Positions 22,420 to 34,570 are shown, counted from the stretch's first letter. The stretch is DNA of 64,000 nt from Allium sativum (GCA_030737875.1 CM060924.1:148670197-148734196); one strand, 5' to 3'. The notes: generated from the sequence alone by a model not told the origin. Translations and numbers: made by a program.

Positions 22420-22680
22420 AAACACTTAACCAGATAAACATGTAGTGGGACATGAGGGGGTTAAGTGGGTGCCTCGGGTGGCATATGGAATCTAGTGGGT
22501 GCTTTGGGCGGCATGAGGAAATACGACTAGCAACACTTAACCAAGGTAAAACATGTAAGTGGGACATAGGGGTTAAGTGGGTGCCTTGGGTGGCATGTGG
22601 AATTACTAATGGAAACCCTTAACCAAATTTAAAATATGTAAGTGGACATGAAGTGGGTTAAGTGGGATATACTAGAGAGG
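22420..22680 (+). repeat. Array of CTTAACC/GGTTAAG units, 5' LTR of element 2
   Basis: Three units with ACACTTAACC and GGTTAAGTGGG 30-40 bases apart, plus a partial unit at about 22495. Confidence 0.6.
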
Positions 22681-23009
22681 ACCAAGCTTAGGTGGATAGC
22701 TTGTGTCATGTAATGGGGGCCCGTTTCAACCAGTAACCCATTCGTATCTTTGTGGGCTTGACCAAAGTCGAGGATTGGACACGCATATTGGGCTTGACTG
22801 TAAGAGGCCAAACCGGGTTAGCGGTGGCAACACAAGTCCAACGGGTTCATATGCGTGTGTGGACCCGGGCTGCTAGGTAAGACGTTGTTGCATCGTGTAG
22901 GTATAAGTCGTGCATCATTGGTGGTATCGGGTTGCCACTTTGGGGAGTGATACACCCCACTGTGGGGCCATTAAGGGTATCTACGAGTTAGGGAGCCGAT
23001 CGAATGAGG

Positions 23010-23270
23010 CAGGTTAGTGGGTACACCTAGTGGAGATAGGAGCAGACGGCACCTATGTAGTCAGCTAGGGGTACACGAAGTTACCACTATTAATAATAAT
23101 TATTAAGGGGGTAAACCTAGTGGAGATAGGAGCAGACGACACCTATGACATCAGCTAGGAATACATGGAATTACCATTGAAGGGGTACATCTAGTGGGGA
23201 TAGGTACACGTTGGTTACCTATGATAGCAACTAGAGATATACAGTCAAACATGGAGGATAGTGGGTACAT
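23010..23270 (+). repeat. Array of GTACACCTAG…CTAGGGGTAC units, 5' LTR of element 2
   Basis: Three degenerate units like those at 12738-13010. Confidence 0.55.
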
Positions 23271-23559
23271 CTAGTAATACACGAAACTATCATCGTTTTA
23301 TTTAACCAAGAGGGATCAAATTTCTAGAGTGACTAATAGGGGTGCAGTTAGTGTTAGTACAGTACGGTAGAGTATAGTAATTATCCTATATTGATTAGGA
23401 AGCACCATTAAAGTTATCTCTGTTTCTCTTGATTGCCTTGCCATACCAATGTGGTTCACACAGTCATTACCTTATTCTTCAGCTTATATCTTATCATATT
23501 GCTTTAATAATTATGTTGTTAGAGTTATCGCACTCGCCAGACTTTATGTCTGACCCCCT

Positions 23560-23601
23560 TTGTTTCCACCTCTTTTATTCCTCCCCCCCCCCCCCCCAGG
23601 T
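23560..23601 (+). promoter_or_regulatory. C-rich 3' splice-site-like tract, 5' LTR of element 2
   Basis: CTCTTTTATTCCT and a run of C end in CAG|GTTCTATGG; exon would start at 23600. The LTR end is about 350 bases downstream. Confidence 0.45.
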
Positions 23602-23955
23602 TCTATGGGTGGGACTAAACTAGTGGAGCTTGGTTGGGATCTCTTTGGGAGCACTTGGATTTGGATTGCTGAAGTAAAGCTCAGCCTATCATTTTCTTTA
23701 TGGCTATGTGTAGTAATGGGATTATGTACTTTGTTTTATCAAGATGGGTATTATGTACTTGACTTTGGTTTATGGTTTTTGATGATGTAACCAAACATAT
23801 TTACCTTCTACTGCAATAAATAAAGTTTTAAATTTTCAAGTACTGCTTTATATCTGTCTTGTTGTGAATTTCTGTTCTATACTCACTTAAAATGCTCCAT
23901 GGAAGTTAATGCATTCCCTTTGCGAGTGACATTAATGGACGTGGGGTGTTACACG

Positions 23956-23967
23956 TGGTATCAGAGT
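23956..23967 (+). promoter_or_regulatory. Primer-binding site, element 2
   Basis: TGGTATCAGAGT, two bases after the LTR, complements the 3' end of initiator-Met tRNA except for the last base. Confidence 0.9.
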
Positions 23968-24179
23968 TGAAGGTCACCGGAACAGATAAGATATTTTGAA
24001 AAACTAACTTTCAAAAGCATTTTTATAAAGAATACTTTCAAAAATATGTTTGTAGAAGATTATTTTTGAAAGAAAGGTTTATTTTAAGAACATATTCCCC
24101 AAGAGCCATATATCCTTCCTTCGATTCTCCGTTTTGAATCTCTTCCTCTTTCTCTTTTTGAGTTTGTTTTCCCCCTCCA

Positions 24180-24500
24180 TGTGTAGATGCTTTTTTTAAG
24201 ATAAATAAGGACTTCCGTACGAAAAACGGAAAACCACTTCAAGGGGCTTAGACGTTTATCGGGCTAGAAGTTAGTCCAGGGAGGTGGAGGGCTTGTTGGT
24301 ACCTTTAAGATAGACGATAGGAGGAAGGTTCAAATAGCTGTTTGGTTAACAAAGGACGAAACCTCATCTTGGTGGGAGGTCACGAATGGAGAATGTGAAG
24401 AAGAAGGCTAGTTGTTTTGGAGAAATAGGACACCTTAGGATTGTCCAAAGGGGCAAGGACAAAGTACAGGATCTTCTGGAGGGTAGTTGTACTCCCTCAC
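24180..24500 (+). pseudogene. gag remnant, element 2
   Basis: Same structure as in element 1: a piece of capsid (from about 24185), then a jump near 24405 into the second zinc knuckle ('CFGEIGHL' readable; its first spacing and last Cys are lost). No start codon, no first knuckle, several stops. Identical deletion points show that elements 1 and 2 descend from one defective parent. Confidence 0.7.
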
Positions 24501-24555
24501 GGCTGGTATACCTGATGGGGGTAGGACCGTCTAGGTTGAAATTTGGTTTTCTTTA

Positions 24556-24790
24556 TCATCTTGTTTGAACTTTGTTTGATTTTGGCGCTTCTTACTTGTT
24601 AGTATCTTCTTTGTTAGTTGAAACACTGCACCTAAATACTAGTCTAGTTAAGGATCCCATCTTAGTCTCAAATCCTGTTTGTGGTTCGGCTCGTCCTTCA
24701 ATGATTGGGAGTCTGTTTGTGTGGTTCGTGAGTATGGAGACGTCTTTGATAAATTGCGGGATTTACCAGAGGCGTGAAATGAGTTTTCGT
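24556..24790 (+). pseudogene. Truncated protease remnant, element 2
   Basis: The active-site triplet reads D-F-G instead of D-S-G. After 'GSARPSM' about 240 bases found in element 1 (about 716-955) are missing; CAATG occurs at both edges in element 1, so the loss probably came from recombination between short repeats. The C-terminal ILGxDW half is gone. Confidence 0.75.
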
Positions 24791-25320
24791 ATGTGCTTAA
24801 CAGATTAAGCAAAGCTAGTTATGAGATCAGCGGTGGCTTTGGAGCAAGACTGGCAAGGACAGCCAGAGTCAGTCAAGTGCTCAATTGATTGACCATCTTA
24901 CTAGTATCATCTCACATAGGTCGTCTGAATTCGAAGGAGGTATCCCTTGGGTGTTTGCCTGATATTGGTTTAGGCCTTTGGGGCTCGCACTGGGGCGATG
25001 TCGAGTTCGACTAGGATGTTCTATGTGAGAGATGGATAGTTGTGACGATTTTGCATGGGATTATATCCTAGTTTTCTCTAGAACCAGATAAGAGCATGCC
25101 CTACATCTTAGGGAAAGCTTAGGGACCCTACAAGCGCACCAGCTTAAAGCTAATTTCTCCAAAATACCATTTTTGGAGGAAAGAGGTGAGGATTTTAGGG
25201 CATGTGGTCCCTAGGAAGGGTGGTATGTTATGGTGGATGGAGTTCTTGGCGTCCTACGATTTCGAGATAGCGTATACCCTTGATAAGGGTAACGTTGGGC
25301 GGATGCCTTGAGTAGGAAAA
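24790..25320 (+). pseudogene. RT and RNase H scraps, element 2
   Basis: 24790-25215 matches element 1 (about 1045-1480), including the unrecognised segment and the RT piece after the missing catalytic box. At about 25230 the RNase H centre present in element 1 (about 1490-1672) is deleted, with GGTGGA at both edges. The RNase H end is readable around 25290-25320. All frames are broken. Confidence 0.7.
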
Positions 25321-25589
25321 AGTTGACATTGAGTCCTTTTTTTGTCGAGCGACGTAGCTTAGAGTTTACCTCTACCTTTGATTTTAGACTATCCATTGAT
25401 TTTGTACCCAGTTAGCTAGCGCCCTTGAGGTCAGACCTACGCTTTTGGGACGGTTGGAGAGGCACAGTGTGATGACCCACAGTCGATGGAGTTAGTAGAT
25501 AAGCTCATAAGAGGGGAGTCATCAAGCCACCTTAGTAGGTATACCTAGATGATAATGGTTGGTTACGTAGGGAAGGTAAACTTTGTGTA

Positions 25590-26580
25590 CCACAGGGCGA
25601 GAACTTGAGGAAGACCATTTTTGGTGATGCACATCGTTCGAAGATGACCATTCATCCCGACGGGGACAAGATGTACATGGACATGAGACGAGTTTACTTT
25701 TGGGCCGGCATGAAGAAAGATGTGGCCGAGTATGTCTCTAGATGCTTGGTGTGCCAAGTAAAAGCAGAGCAAAAGAAGCCCGACAAATTGCTACACCCAT
25801 TGGAGGTCCCACAATGGAAGTGGGAAAGCGTTTCGATGGACTTTGTTGACGGATTACCAAGATCGAGAAAGGGTAATACGGGAATTTGGGTCGTGGTAGA
25901 CAGACTTACTAAGAGCGCCCATTTCATTCTCGTAAAGAGTAAGAGGGCTTCTCCATGGTTAGCCTCCGTATACATTCGAGAAATAGTTCGGTTGCCCGGT
26001 GTTTCCTATAGCATAGTGAGCGACCGCGATCCTATTTTCACTAGCGAATTTTGGAAAAGCTTGCAAGAGGCGGTAGGGACTCAGTTATGTTTGAGCACCG
26101 CATATCATCCTCAGACGGACGGCTAGACCGAGAGGGTGAATCGTATTCTAGAGGACTTATTGTGGTTAGATTTTGGAGGTACATGGGAGGACAGATCTTG
26201 AGTTTGATATTGGGGACATGGTCTTTGTCAAGGTGTCTCCATTACGGAACGTCGTTCGCTTTGGGTCCGTTGGGAAGTTAGCGCCAAGGTTCGTAGGGTC
26301 GTTTCCTATTAAGGAAAGGATTGGGCAGATGGTGTATAAAGTGGAGTTGCCCGAGGGACTTAGTGGTGTACACGACGTATTCCATGTATCACATTTGAGG
26401 AAGTGCTTGCACGAGACCGCGGAAGTGGTAGAGCCGAGCTTGCTTAGAGAAGTGGAGATCGAGCGTGATGCGACGATTCGACGAGCTCCTACGTGCATTC
26501 TTGGGTTGGAGATTAAGAAGTTGAGGAATCGATAGGTCAAACTAGTCAAATTGCAATAGGGAGATGACAAGAGCAATGCT
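25590..26580 (+). pseudogene. Integrase remnant with chromodomain-like tail, element 2
   Basis: An open stretch at 25605-26123 keeps the zinc-binding H and C residues (H10, H17, C47, C50 of this stretch), the first catalytic Asp in 'SMDFVDG' (D79) and the second in 'VSDRDP' (D140). A TAG at 26124-26126 falls two codons before the catalytic Glu, which would be residue 176, the usual D-D-35-E spacing. Beyond it part of the core is deleted and the frame shifts; 'FPIKERIGQMVYKVELPEG' (C-terminal domain) and 'TWEMEEKMRSLYP' (tail) follow. This is the best preserved integrase in the window but it is inactive. Confidence 0.85.
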
Positions 26581-27226
26581 ACTTGGGAGATGGAAGAAAA
26601 GATGCGTTCATTGTACCCTTTTCTTTTCGAGGTTATGTCTTTTAATTTCTCCTTTATCGCTTGCCTTGTACTTATCTTATCTTTAGTATGTCCTCTCACT
26701 AGTATCGTTGACCTTTAGATAGGGTAGTCCTATGGTTGAAACATGTGTTTGATACATGTTATGGATGATGGATGCATGTGGATGCAAGTGTTTGCTAGTG
26801 GTTGCTCGTGGATGCATATACACACACTTTAGGCACTAGATTGGCTCAGTCACTTCATATTACATATTGCATATATATGGATGCATTTAGTAAAATGGAT
26901 GTATGAGGATTTTATGATCATATGGATGTTGCATTCAGATGATGATTGTGAACGCATATAGAGATAATATGTAGCATTAAGGAACTTTTGCATACATAAT
27001 GGACGCATGACACTATCATGGTTTGCATTAAGGAGGTCAACTGAATAAGTGGACGCCTGATTTTGCATTAGATACAGACATATACACACACTGTGCATTT
27101 AAACATGAAAGCATTAGAAGTCTATAAGGACAATGGATGTCTGTGTTTGATGGTTGAGTAGATGGACGATTGGATGTTAGGATATACATTCTTCTTGACT
27201 TGAAAATTTCGGGGTCGAAATCCTTT
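26581..27226 (+). other. Chromodomain-like end and non-coding stretch before the purine tract, element 2
   Basis: The tail ends near 26640; the rest is non-coding and matches 9321-9897. ATTTCGGGGTCGAAATCC precedes the purine tract. Confidence 0.6.
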
Positions 27227-27239
27227 AAGGAGTGGAGAA
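27227..27239 (+). promoter_or_regulatory. Polypurine tract, element 2
   Basis: AAGGAGTGGAGAA directly before the 3' LTR; one T interrupts it. Confidence 0.85.
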
Positions 27240-28044
27240 TGTAACACCCCGTAATTCTCTTAATATTAAAATTCACAAATTAAAGAATAACCAATCTCAG
27301 AAGTGAGAATTTTGGGAAATGGGTTGCGCCATTGTGTTCATCTCGGAATTCTGGTTGAAATAGAGTCTGAGTTTGCGTGATTTGGAGTTTGTATGAAGGA
27401 GATATGGCCATTGGAAGTTTCAGAAAATTCAAAGTTTAAAATTCGAAGTCAGACAGGCCAGGCGGGAAAATTCCCGCCCAAGGCCAAGTCAACCCTAGAG
27501 TCGACTCTAGAGTCGACCTGCCCCCTACCAGGTCGACTATAGTGCCGACCTGGGGGTCGACCTGGGTGTCGACCTGGTCCAGTCGGCCAGGTTTTGGCTG
27601 AGCCCAATTTTGAGCTGCTGATGTGTCTTTAGGGCTGAGTTGGCTAATTTGACAGTTCAGGTTCATTGTGATTCGATCGGACGGTCTAAATAAATCCTAA
27701 ACTCTATATATACCTAGGTAGTCTCTCACTCTAAAATCACATGAAAAATAGAATAGCCGCCGTCATGCCGTCGCCATGGAACTCAATGTAGCCGCTGCAA
27801 ATTAAAGAGGAAGAACATCACATCAAATCAGTACTATTCAACCCTAACAATGAATCTTCTTCAAAGGAGAGCTAATGCAACTCCAAAAATCAGAATCCAG
27901 AACTCAAGACCACTTTTGAGTTGTGAGTTCGATCACCTTAACAAAATAATTGCTAAATTAATTATCATGTGATATACGTTGGATTATAAGTTGTGGTTGT
28001 GAATCAAATTTATATGTTTAATCATGTATGTTAGCTTGATTCAT

Positions 28045-28370
28045 ATTATATGATGTTATGCAAATTTTATATATGATGTTATGCAAGTTTCACCTATGTT
28101 GTTATGCATGATGTTATGCAAGTTTCACATATGATGTTATGCATGTTTTATATATGATGTTATGCAAGTTTTGTTATGCAAGTTTCATGTATGATATTAT
28201 GCAAGTTAATATGATCATGCGAGTTTCATAAATGATGTTATGCAAATTAATATGATCATGCAAGTTTCATATATGATATTAAGCAAGTTAATATGATTAT
28301 GCAAGTTGTACATAGGATTTTATGCAAGTTAACAAGATCACGTAAGTGGTATGCGAATTATATGATGTCA
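28045..28370 (+). repeat. 18-bp minisatellite, 3' LTR of element 2
   Basis: Same units as 20884-21190. Confidence 0.8.
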
Positions 28371-29342
28371 TGTAAGTTTGGATCTAAAATATATGCTAGT
28401 AATTCATGATGCTAACTTGTGTCAATGAATCCTTTTTTTTATAATCCAATCACCTAGGTTTATAACATTAGTTTTTATGCGAATATGGATGTGGAACATA
28501 TGCTATTTCGTATAGGTATTATGTTCATATGCAAGTTTAAGTGATAATTGGATTCATACAAGTTCACACCTTTAAATTTTACATCCATATTCAAGTTGAC
28601 ATTTTTATGTTGAATTTATGACATGCCTAGTTATGCAAGTTTACACCTTTATGTGGATCCATAGTTTACTCAAGTTAACACCTTTATTGGATCCATAGTT
28701 ATGCAAGATGACACCGTTTTGTTTAGGTTGACGACATACACAGTTTATGTAAGATTGTGATAATTACCTAGGCTATTTGGGTGTAAAACTATGTTCATAC
28801 ATGCAAGCTCACACCTTTTAGATCTATGATGTTTGGATCCTTGATAACACAAAGACTATGTAAGTATGTTGCAAATTTTAATTGCAAGTTAGATGCAAAT
28901 TAGATCTATTATTGTGTGTATGTGACTTTGTGACGTTTATTCCTTTTTTTTAGTATTAGACTATTTGCTAGTCTAATAAGTATACATCATGTTAAGCGAA
29001 CGAATGACGGGGATACGATGGGGATAATAGTGGATACACACATATGGTGAGTTTGGCATGTAATGGCCTAAAAAGGCATGTAATTAATTTTAAAAAATAA
29101 AATTAATTAGTAATGAAATTGGTATAATTTATATACCATAAATAGATGAGCATAAATGCCTTAAAAGGCATAAAATATAATTGTGGTGAAAATGGGTATG
29201 ATTTTACATACCATAAATGGATGGACATAATTGAGTCAATTATGGACATCGTTAAATTTGGAATTGATTGATAATTTGAATAGGGAAAGTAATTCAAATT
29301 GGGGAATGATTAATTAGGAGTAATTAATCGTCTAAGACACGA

Positions 29343-29545
29343 GGTTAGACTCTTTTGTGGTGTAAGATTGTCCGGACCCGCCCGGCAAATCCAGCTGCCA
29401 CAAATGTCAGTCTAATGTGAGAGGTCTTAGGCATAAACTAAATACGTAACAATTGTAAAGACACGAGGTTAGGCTCTTTTGTGGTGTAAGACTGCCCGGA
29501 CCCGCCCGGAAAATCCAGCTGCCACAAATGCCAGTCTAATGTGAG
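29343..29545 (+). repeat. Tandem pair of long hairpins, 3' LTR of element 2
   Basis: Copies at 29343-29418 and 29467-29545; TTAGAC/GTCTAA and TTTGTGG/CCACAAA arms are kept in the first, TTAGGC with GCC in the second. Confidence 0.6.
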
Positions 29546-30726
29546 AGGTCTTAATGAATTAAGAAACACTTAACCAGATAAACATGTAGTGGGACATGAG
29601 GGGGTTAAGTGGGTGCCTTGGGTGGCATGTGGAATCTAGTGGGTGCCTTGGGTGGCATAAGGAAATACGATTAGTAACACTTAACCAAGGTAAAACATGT
29701 AAGTGTGACATAGGGGTTAAGTGGGTGCCTTGGGTGGCATGTGGAATTACTAATGGAAACCCTTAACCAAATTTAAAATATGTAAGTGGACATGAAGTGG
29801 GTTAAGTGGGATATACTAGAGGGGACCAAGCTTAGGTGGATAGCTTGTGTCATGTAATGGGGGCCCGTTTCAACCGGTAACCCATTCTTATCTTTGTGGG
29901 CTCGACCCAAGTCGAGGACGGGACACGCATACTGGGCTTGACTGTAAGAGGCCAAACCGGGTTAGCGGTGGCAACGCATGTCCAACGGGTTCATATGCGT
30001 GTGTGGACCCGGGCTGGTAGGTAAGACGTTGTTGCATCATGTAAGTATAAGTCGTGCATCATTGGTGGTATCGGGTTGCCACTTAGGGGAGTGATACACC
30101 CCACTGTGGGGCCAGTAAGGGTATCTACGAGTTAGGGAGCCGATCGAATGGGACAGGGTAGTGGGTACACCTAGTGGAGATTGGAGTAGACGACACCTAT
30201 GAAGTCAGCTAGGGGTACACAAAGCTACCACTATTATTAATAATTATTAAGGGGGTACACCTAGTGGAGATAGGAGCAGACGGCACCTATGACATCAGCT
30301 AGGAATACATGGAATTACCATTGAAGGGGTACATCTAGTGGGGATAGGTACACGTTGGGTACCTATGATAGAAACTAGAGATATACAGTCAAACATGGAG
30401 GATAGTGGGTACATCTAGTAATACACGAAACTATCATCGTTCTATTTAACCAAGAGGGATCAAATTTCTAGAGTGACTAGTAGGGGTGCAGTTAGTGTTA
30501 GTACAGTACAGTATGGTACAGTACGGTAGAGTATAGTAATTATCCTATATTGATTAGGAAGCGCCATTAACGTTATCTTTGTTTCTCTTGATTGCCTTGC
30601 CATACCCATGTGGTTCACACAGTCATTACCTTATTCTCCAGCTTATATCTTATCATATTGCTTTAATAATTATGTTGTTAGAGTTATCGCACTCGCCAGA
30701 CTTTATGTCTGACCCACTTTGTTTCC

Positions 30727-30768
30727 ACCTCTTATCTTCCTTCCCCCTCCCCCCCCCCCCCCCCAGGT
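30727..30768 (+). promoter_or_regulatory. C-rich 3' splice-site-like tract, 3' LTR of element 2
   Basis: A long C run ends in CCAG|GTTCTAAGG; exon start 30767. Confidence 0.45.
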
Positions 30769-31120
30769 TCTAAGGGTGGGACTAAACTAGTGGAGCTTGA
30801 TTGGGATCTCTTTGGGAGTACTTGGATTTGGATTGCTGAAGTAAAGCTCAGCTTATCATTTTCTTTATGGCTATGTGTAGTAATGGGATTATGTACTTTG
30901 TTTTATCAAGATGGGTATTATGTACTTGACTTTGGTTTATGGTTTTTGATGATGTAACCAAACATATTTACCTTCTGCTGCAATAAATAAAGTTTTAAAT
31001 TTTCAAGTACTGCTTTATATCTGTCTTGTTGTGATTTTCTGTTCTATACTCACTTAAAATGCTCCATGGAAGTTAATGCATTCCCTTTGCGAGTGACATT
31101 AATGGACGTGGGGTGTTACA

Positions 31121-31125
31121 TCACC
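31121..31125. repeat. Right target-site duplication TCACC of element 2
   Basis: Exact partner of 20233-20237. Confidence 0.92.
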
Positions 31126-32906
31126 ATCCTCGGTCTTTGACAGACCTCTAGAACTCAGTTCACATTTTCTTTTTTCTTTTGTTTCTTTTTTTTTTGCATG
31201 GAAGGCCCAAATCGTTCACGGCCCAACCACACCCCATACGTTTATTTTTCCTTCGAGCCAATCCGCTCTAGTTATCTTCATGATCCAATATTTGAAATCA
31301 TGCCCACCTGAAACGTTCTCGTCTAAGACTTGAATATACTTTGAAATACACAGAGGAACTCACCATCTCTACACACGATAAATTACAAAACCACTCATTC
31401 ACGTACTAACACATTCCTTCACGTTGCCATCCACATACACAGCTCCTCCTCACTGCATTCGCACACACCATCCACGTAAACTCCACTTTCACCCTCTCAC
31501 CTTGTACTCAACTTGCACCACTACTGTGAACCCTATTGCTCACACTCTTCTTGGATTCCCACCAGATCGAACAACTATCCCACGTTCCGCCTCATTGCTG
31601 ACTGTGTTCCAAACCAAACCCACCAGTTTTGCCAATCCGTTAAAAAAACTGTAAACTCCTGCTCACTGACGCGGCTTCCCTCACTTCACGACCACCCTCA
31701 CTACTCCTCCTACTGACCAAGATAAGGAACTCGCCTCCATCTCTTGCGCAAAACAAAACTACACCTCGCCACCGAACCAACTTCGCCACTACCACCGACA
31801 AACCGGATCCCCACTGTATCGCGATTCCTTCTTCCACCGTGCATGATCAAACTCTAACCCACACTCTCTCTCACTGCTGTTGAACCAGAACTGATAACCC
31901 ATCTTCCACTTCAATCCGCTACTCTCGTACATACCCCAAAGCCCACGTACTGCTCTAGTTTCTTTTAGTTTTGGGTTCAAAATTTTATATTATGAAAAGG
32001 GAAGATGGTCAGACCATTAACATAAAGAAAGGGAAGCTTTGGTTTTCTATGTTTTTTTTTAAATATACTGCTATGTTCGTTTGAAACAGAGCAGAAGTTT
32101 ATAAAGAAAAGAAATTGTGGAAGTTAAGCAATTAAGAACGTGAGGTGATTTGCCATCTAAAAAGAAGGGTTATGCGGATGGTGGGTTTCCCTTTACTGTT
32201 GAATATAGGGTGATAGTTTTACGGTAGGTTTCCTTTATGTTTAAGTTTTTTTTTAACTTTTAGCATACCTCCTTACGTAAAACACTGTTCACTTACGAGT
32301 TGCTACGGACAAAAATAAAAATACCGTCGAGACGGGCAGTGTGTCACGGTCCCAAAAATGTAACAGAATAGACTAGTTAACTTATTTTGTGAAACCCCAA
32401 AATGCTGATACAGGGTGTAAAATACTCCAAATAAAAAGTTGTTTATTTTAAGAATTAAAAATAATAGTAAAATTCAAAAAAATTAAATTATAACTACGAC
32501 TCAAAAATCTTGTCCAAATTCACCACCAACATTTAATTATAATTAAATAATCGTTATGGTTTATAAACGATTCCACAACGACTATTTTAAATTTTGATTT
32601 GGACATAACTTACAATCTTAGAGCCGAAATCTCGATTTTTCTCTTTGATTAGAAAATTACAATCAATTTGATCCTAACGTTTCTCGTTTCACAGAAATCC
32701 GACTAAAAATGGATTCTGTATAATCAATTGAAGTTCAAACTCAATTTTATGAACTACCGTGCCGTTTCGAGTTTGTTTTAAAGTAAATATAAAATATATA
32801 TTCAAACTTCGTTTTAATAAACGAAATAAATATTATAAATTAATTTATAATTCCAATTTAATATAAAATATATTAAATATATAGCCACTAAAAATACGGG
32901 ATGTTA
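31126..32906 (-). mobile_element. Element 7, minus-oriented LTR, right part
   Basis: Continues the LTR cut at 20237. 32300-32900 matches 59860-60430 of element 5 (for example ATACTCCAAATAAAAAGTTG in both). It runs almost to the LTR terminus, GGGATGTTA, where element 3 is inserted two bases before the expected final CA. 31126-31980 is C-rich and would be the transcribed leader of the minus-strand promoter; no protein family is recognisable there. Confidence 0.75.
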
Positions 32907-33743
32907 TGTAACACCCCGTAATTTTTAAGACATGACATAAGAGATAATTTAAGAATACTTAATTTTTATAAGAAGAATTGAGGGAAACTGGTTGCGCCAT
33001 TGCATTCGTCTCGGAATTCTTCTTGGGATAGAGTCCGAGTTTGCGTAAAACGGATAAAGTATAAAGAAGTTGTAAGCCTTAGAAGTTTGTATACGCATAA
33101 GGAAGAATATATATAAATATAATAATTCCAGAAGTTTCAAAACAAGTTCAAAAATCTAATTTCAGTCAAAGTGGGCTGAGCGGGAAATTTCTTGCTCATG
33201 CGTGTCGCCTTCCCTATAGGGGCGTCGACCCCCCTATAGGGATGTCGACCCCATCGGCCCAGATCTGGCATAACATGTTTTTGAGGTCTAGGGCTGACGT
33301 GTCTTCTTCTGATTGGCTGGGTGATGTGTTTTTCAGGTCTGGATGGTTCAGTTGGTTCTTAATCATATCTAAAGGCCATAATTCACCTAATACATGTATA
33401 TTAACACAGCTAGACCTAACCCTAATTTTATTACACTAATTCATGTGCCTCCATGCTGCTCTAACCTAAACTAGCCTCTCTTATCCACTAATACAAATCA
33501 GAACATGGAGTATTCATATTGGAAGATAAGAATCAAATTCTACAACAACGGTTTAGCTAATCAATTTCAGAATACAGAATTCAGATCTATTTTCTCTTCT
33601 ACCACTGTGGGTCCACATTTCTTTCACATATAATTAATTAAAAGTAATTGTGATAAGTTTGTGAATTGGACTATGTGAACATGCATGTAAGATGAATCAT
33701 ATTAAGTTTGGTGAATTCTTATCTTTTATATTCATACCTACAA

Positions 33744-34030
33744 TTTATGTTCCATATGCTTATTGGATCTATGATATTATTCTATGCCAGATTATGTTCC
33801 ATATGCTTACTGGATCCATTTTATTGTTCTATGCTAGTTTATGTTCCATATGCTTATTGGATCCATGTTATTGTTCTATGTCCGTTTATGTTCCATATGC
33901 TTATTGGATCTATTTTATTATTCATACCCAAAGTTTATGTTCCATATGCTTATAGGATCCATTTTATTGTTCTATGCCAGTTCCCATTCCATATGCCTAT
34001 TGGATCTATTTTATGTGTTTATGCCAGTTT
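33744..34030 (+). repeat. 47-bp minisatellite, LTR of element 3
   Basis: Six head-to-tail units, 47 bp apart (one 49), each with ATGTTCCATATGCTTATTGG followed by TTCTATGCC. It takes the place of the unrelated 18-bp array in elements 1 and 2. Confidence 0.9.
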
Positions 34031-34372
34031 GTTGCTCTGATTCTCTTCCCTTCTTCTTCTCCATTTTTATGAGATTAGGCAAACTGCGAGCCTAACATAT
34101 TACGTTGAATTATACGTAAGAATGACATGGGATTACAGGAAAAGTCTGGGGAAATTATCGAATAATATGCAATTGGGCATAAATTGATTTATAATCATGT
34201 AATTGATTTGGGGCATGAAATGGTACAATTTGTATACATGGGATTATGGGCATAAATTTGGATTAAAATGATGAACATAATTTAGATCGGAAATTATGGG
34301 TATATATTATGATCCAAGATTTGAAATTGGGGACATGAATTAAGAGAGTGATAATGAACGCCTTAGACACGA

Positions 34373-34450
34373 GGTTAGATTCGAATTGCGGTATAAGACT
34401 ACCCGGAACCGCTTGGCACATCCAGCAACCACAATTTGTTAATCTAATGT
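34373..34450 (+). repeat. Long hairpin, copy a, LTR of element 3
   Basis: The outer arm is TTAGATT with AATCTAA where elements 1 and 2 have TTAGAC with GTCTAA: both sides changed and pairing is kept. Inner arm AATTGCGGT with ACCACAATT has one mismatch. Confidence 0.65.
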
Positions 34451-34498
34451 GGGAGGTCAAAGGCACAAATTAGATGCGTAATAATGCAAAGACATGAG

Positions 34499-34570
34499 GT
34501 TAGATTGTGGTATAAGCCTGCCCGGAACCACCCGGCATATCCAGCAACCGCAAAATGGTAATTTAATGTG
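34499..34570 (+). repeat. Long hairpin, copy b, LTR of element 3
   Basis: TTAGATT with AATTTAA (one G·U pair); the inner arm is shortened. Confidence 0.5.

Larger units (their letters stand above)
20238..23953 (+). repeat. 5' LTR of element 2 (3716 bp)
   Basis: Begins TGTAACACCCCGTAATTC and ends GTGGGGTGTTACA. TATA box at 20680-20687. Near 20792-20816 the stretch with the donor-like site of the 3' LTR (about 27813-27970) is missing and replaced by a copy of TGTATGTTAGCTTGATTCAT, which also occurs just downstream. Minisatellite 20884-21190; hairpin pair 22183-22257 and 22306-22382; hairpin arrays 22420-22680 and 23010-23270; C-rich acceptor-like tract ending at 23599. Confidence 0.92.
20238..31120 (+). 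mobile_element. Element 2: complete but defective Tekay-type retrotransposon
   Basis: Both LTRs (20238-23953; 27240-31120), PBS, purine tract and an exact TSD TCACC are present, making this the best delimited element of the window. The interior is only 3286 bp, too short for a full gag-pol of this group, which is about 5 kb. It shares the gag and RT defects of element 1 and has extra deletions in protease, RNase H and integrase. The LTRs differ by the rearrangement near 20792-20816 and by scattered changes. It sits in the LTR of element 7, in the opposite orientation. Confidence 0.93.
27240..31120 (+). repeat. 3' LTR of element 2 (3881 bp)
   Basis: TGTAACACCCCGTAATTC to GTGGGGTGTTACA. TATA box 27705-27712; donor-like TGTGAGTTC at 27922-27930; minisatellite 28045-28370; hairpin pair 29343-29418 and 29467-29545; arrays 29560-29810 and 30155-30430; C-rich acceptor-like tract ending at 30766. 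Near 27485-27570 a GTCGACC-rich stretch has an extra repeat compared with the 5' LTR. Confidence 0.92.

Noticed and set aside
30740..30766. Long C run as a sequencing artefact
   Set aside because: A C run followed by CAG occurs at the same place in four LTRs; only its exact length is doubtful.
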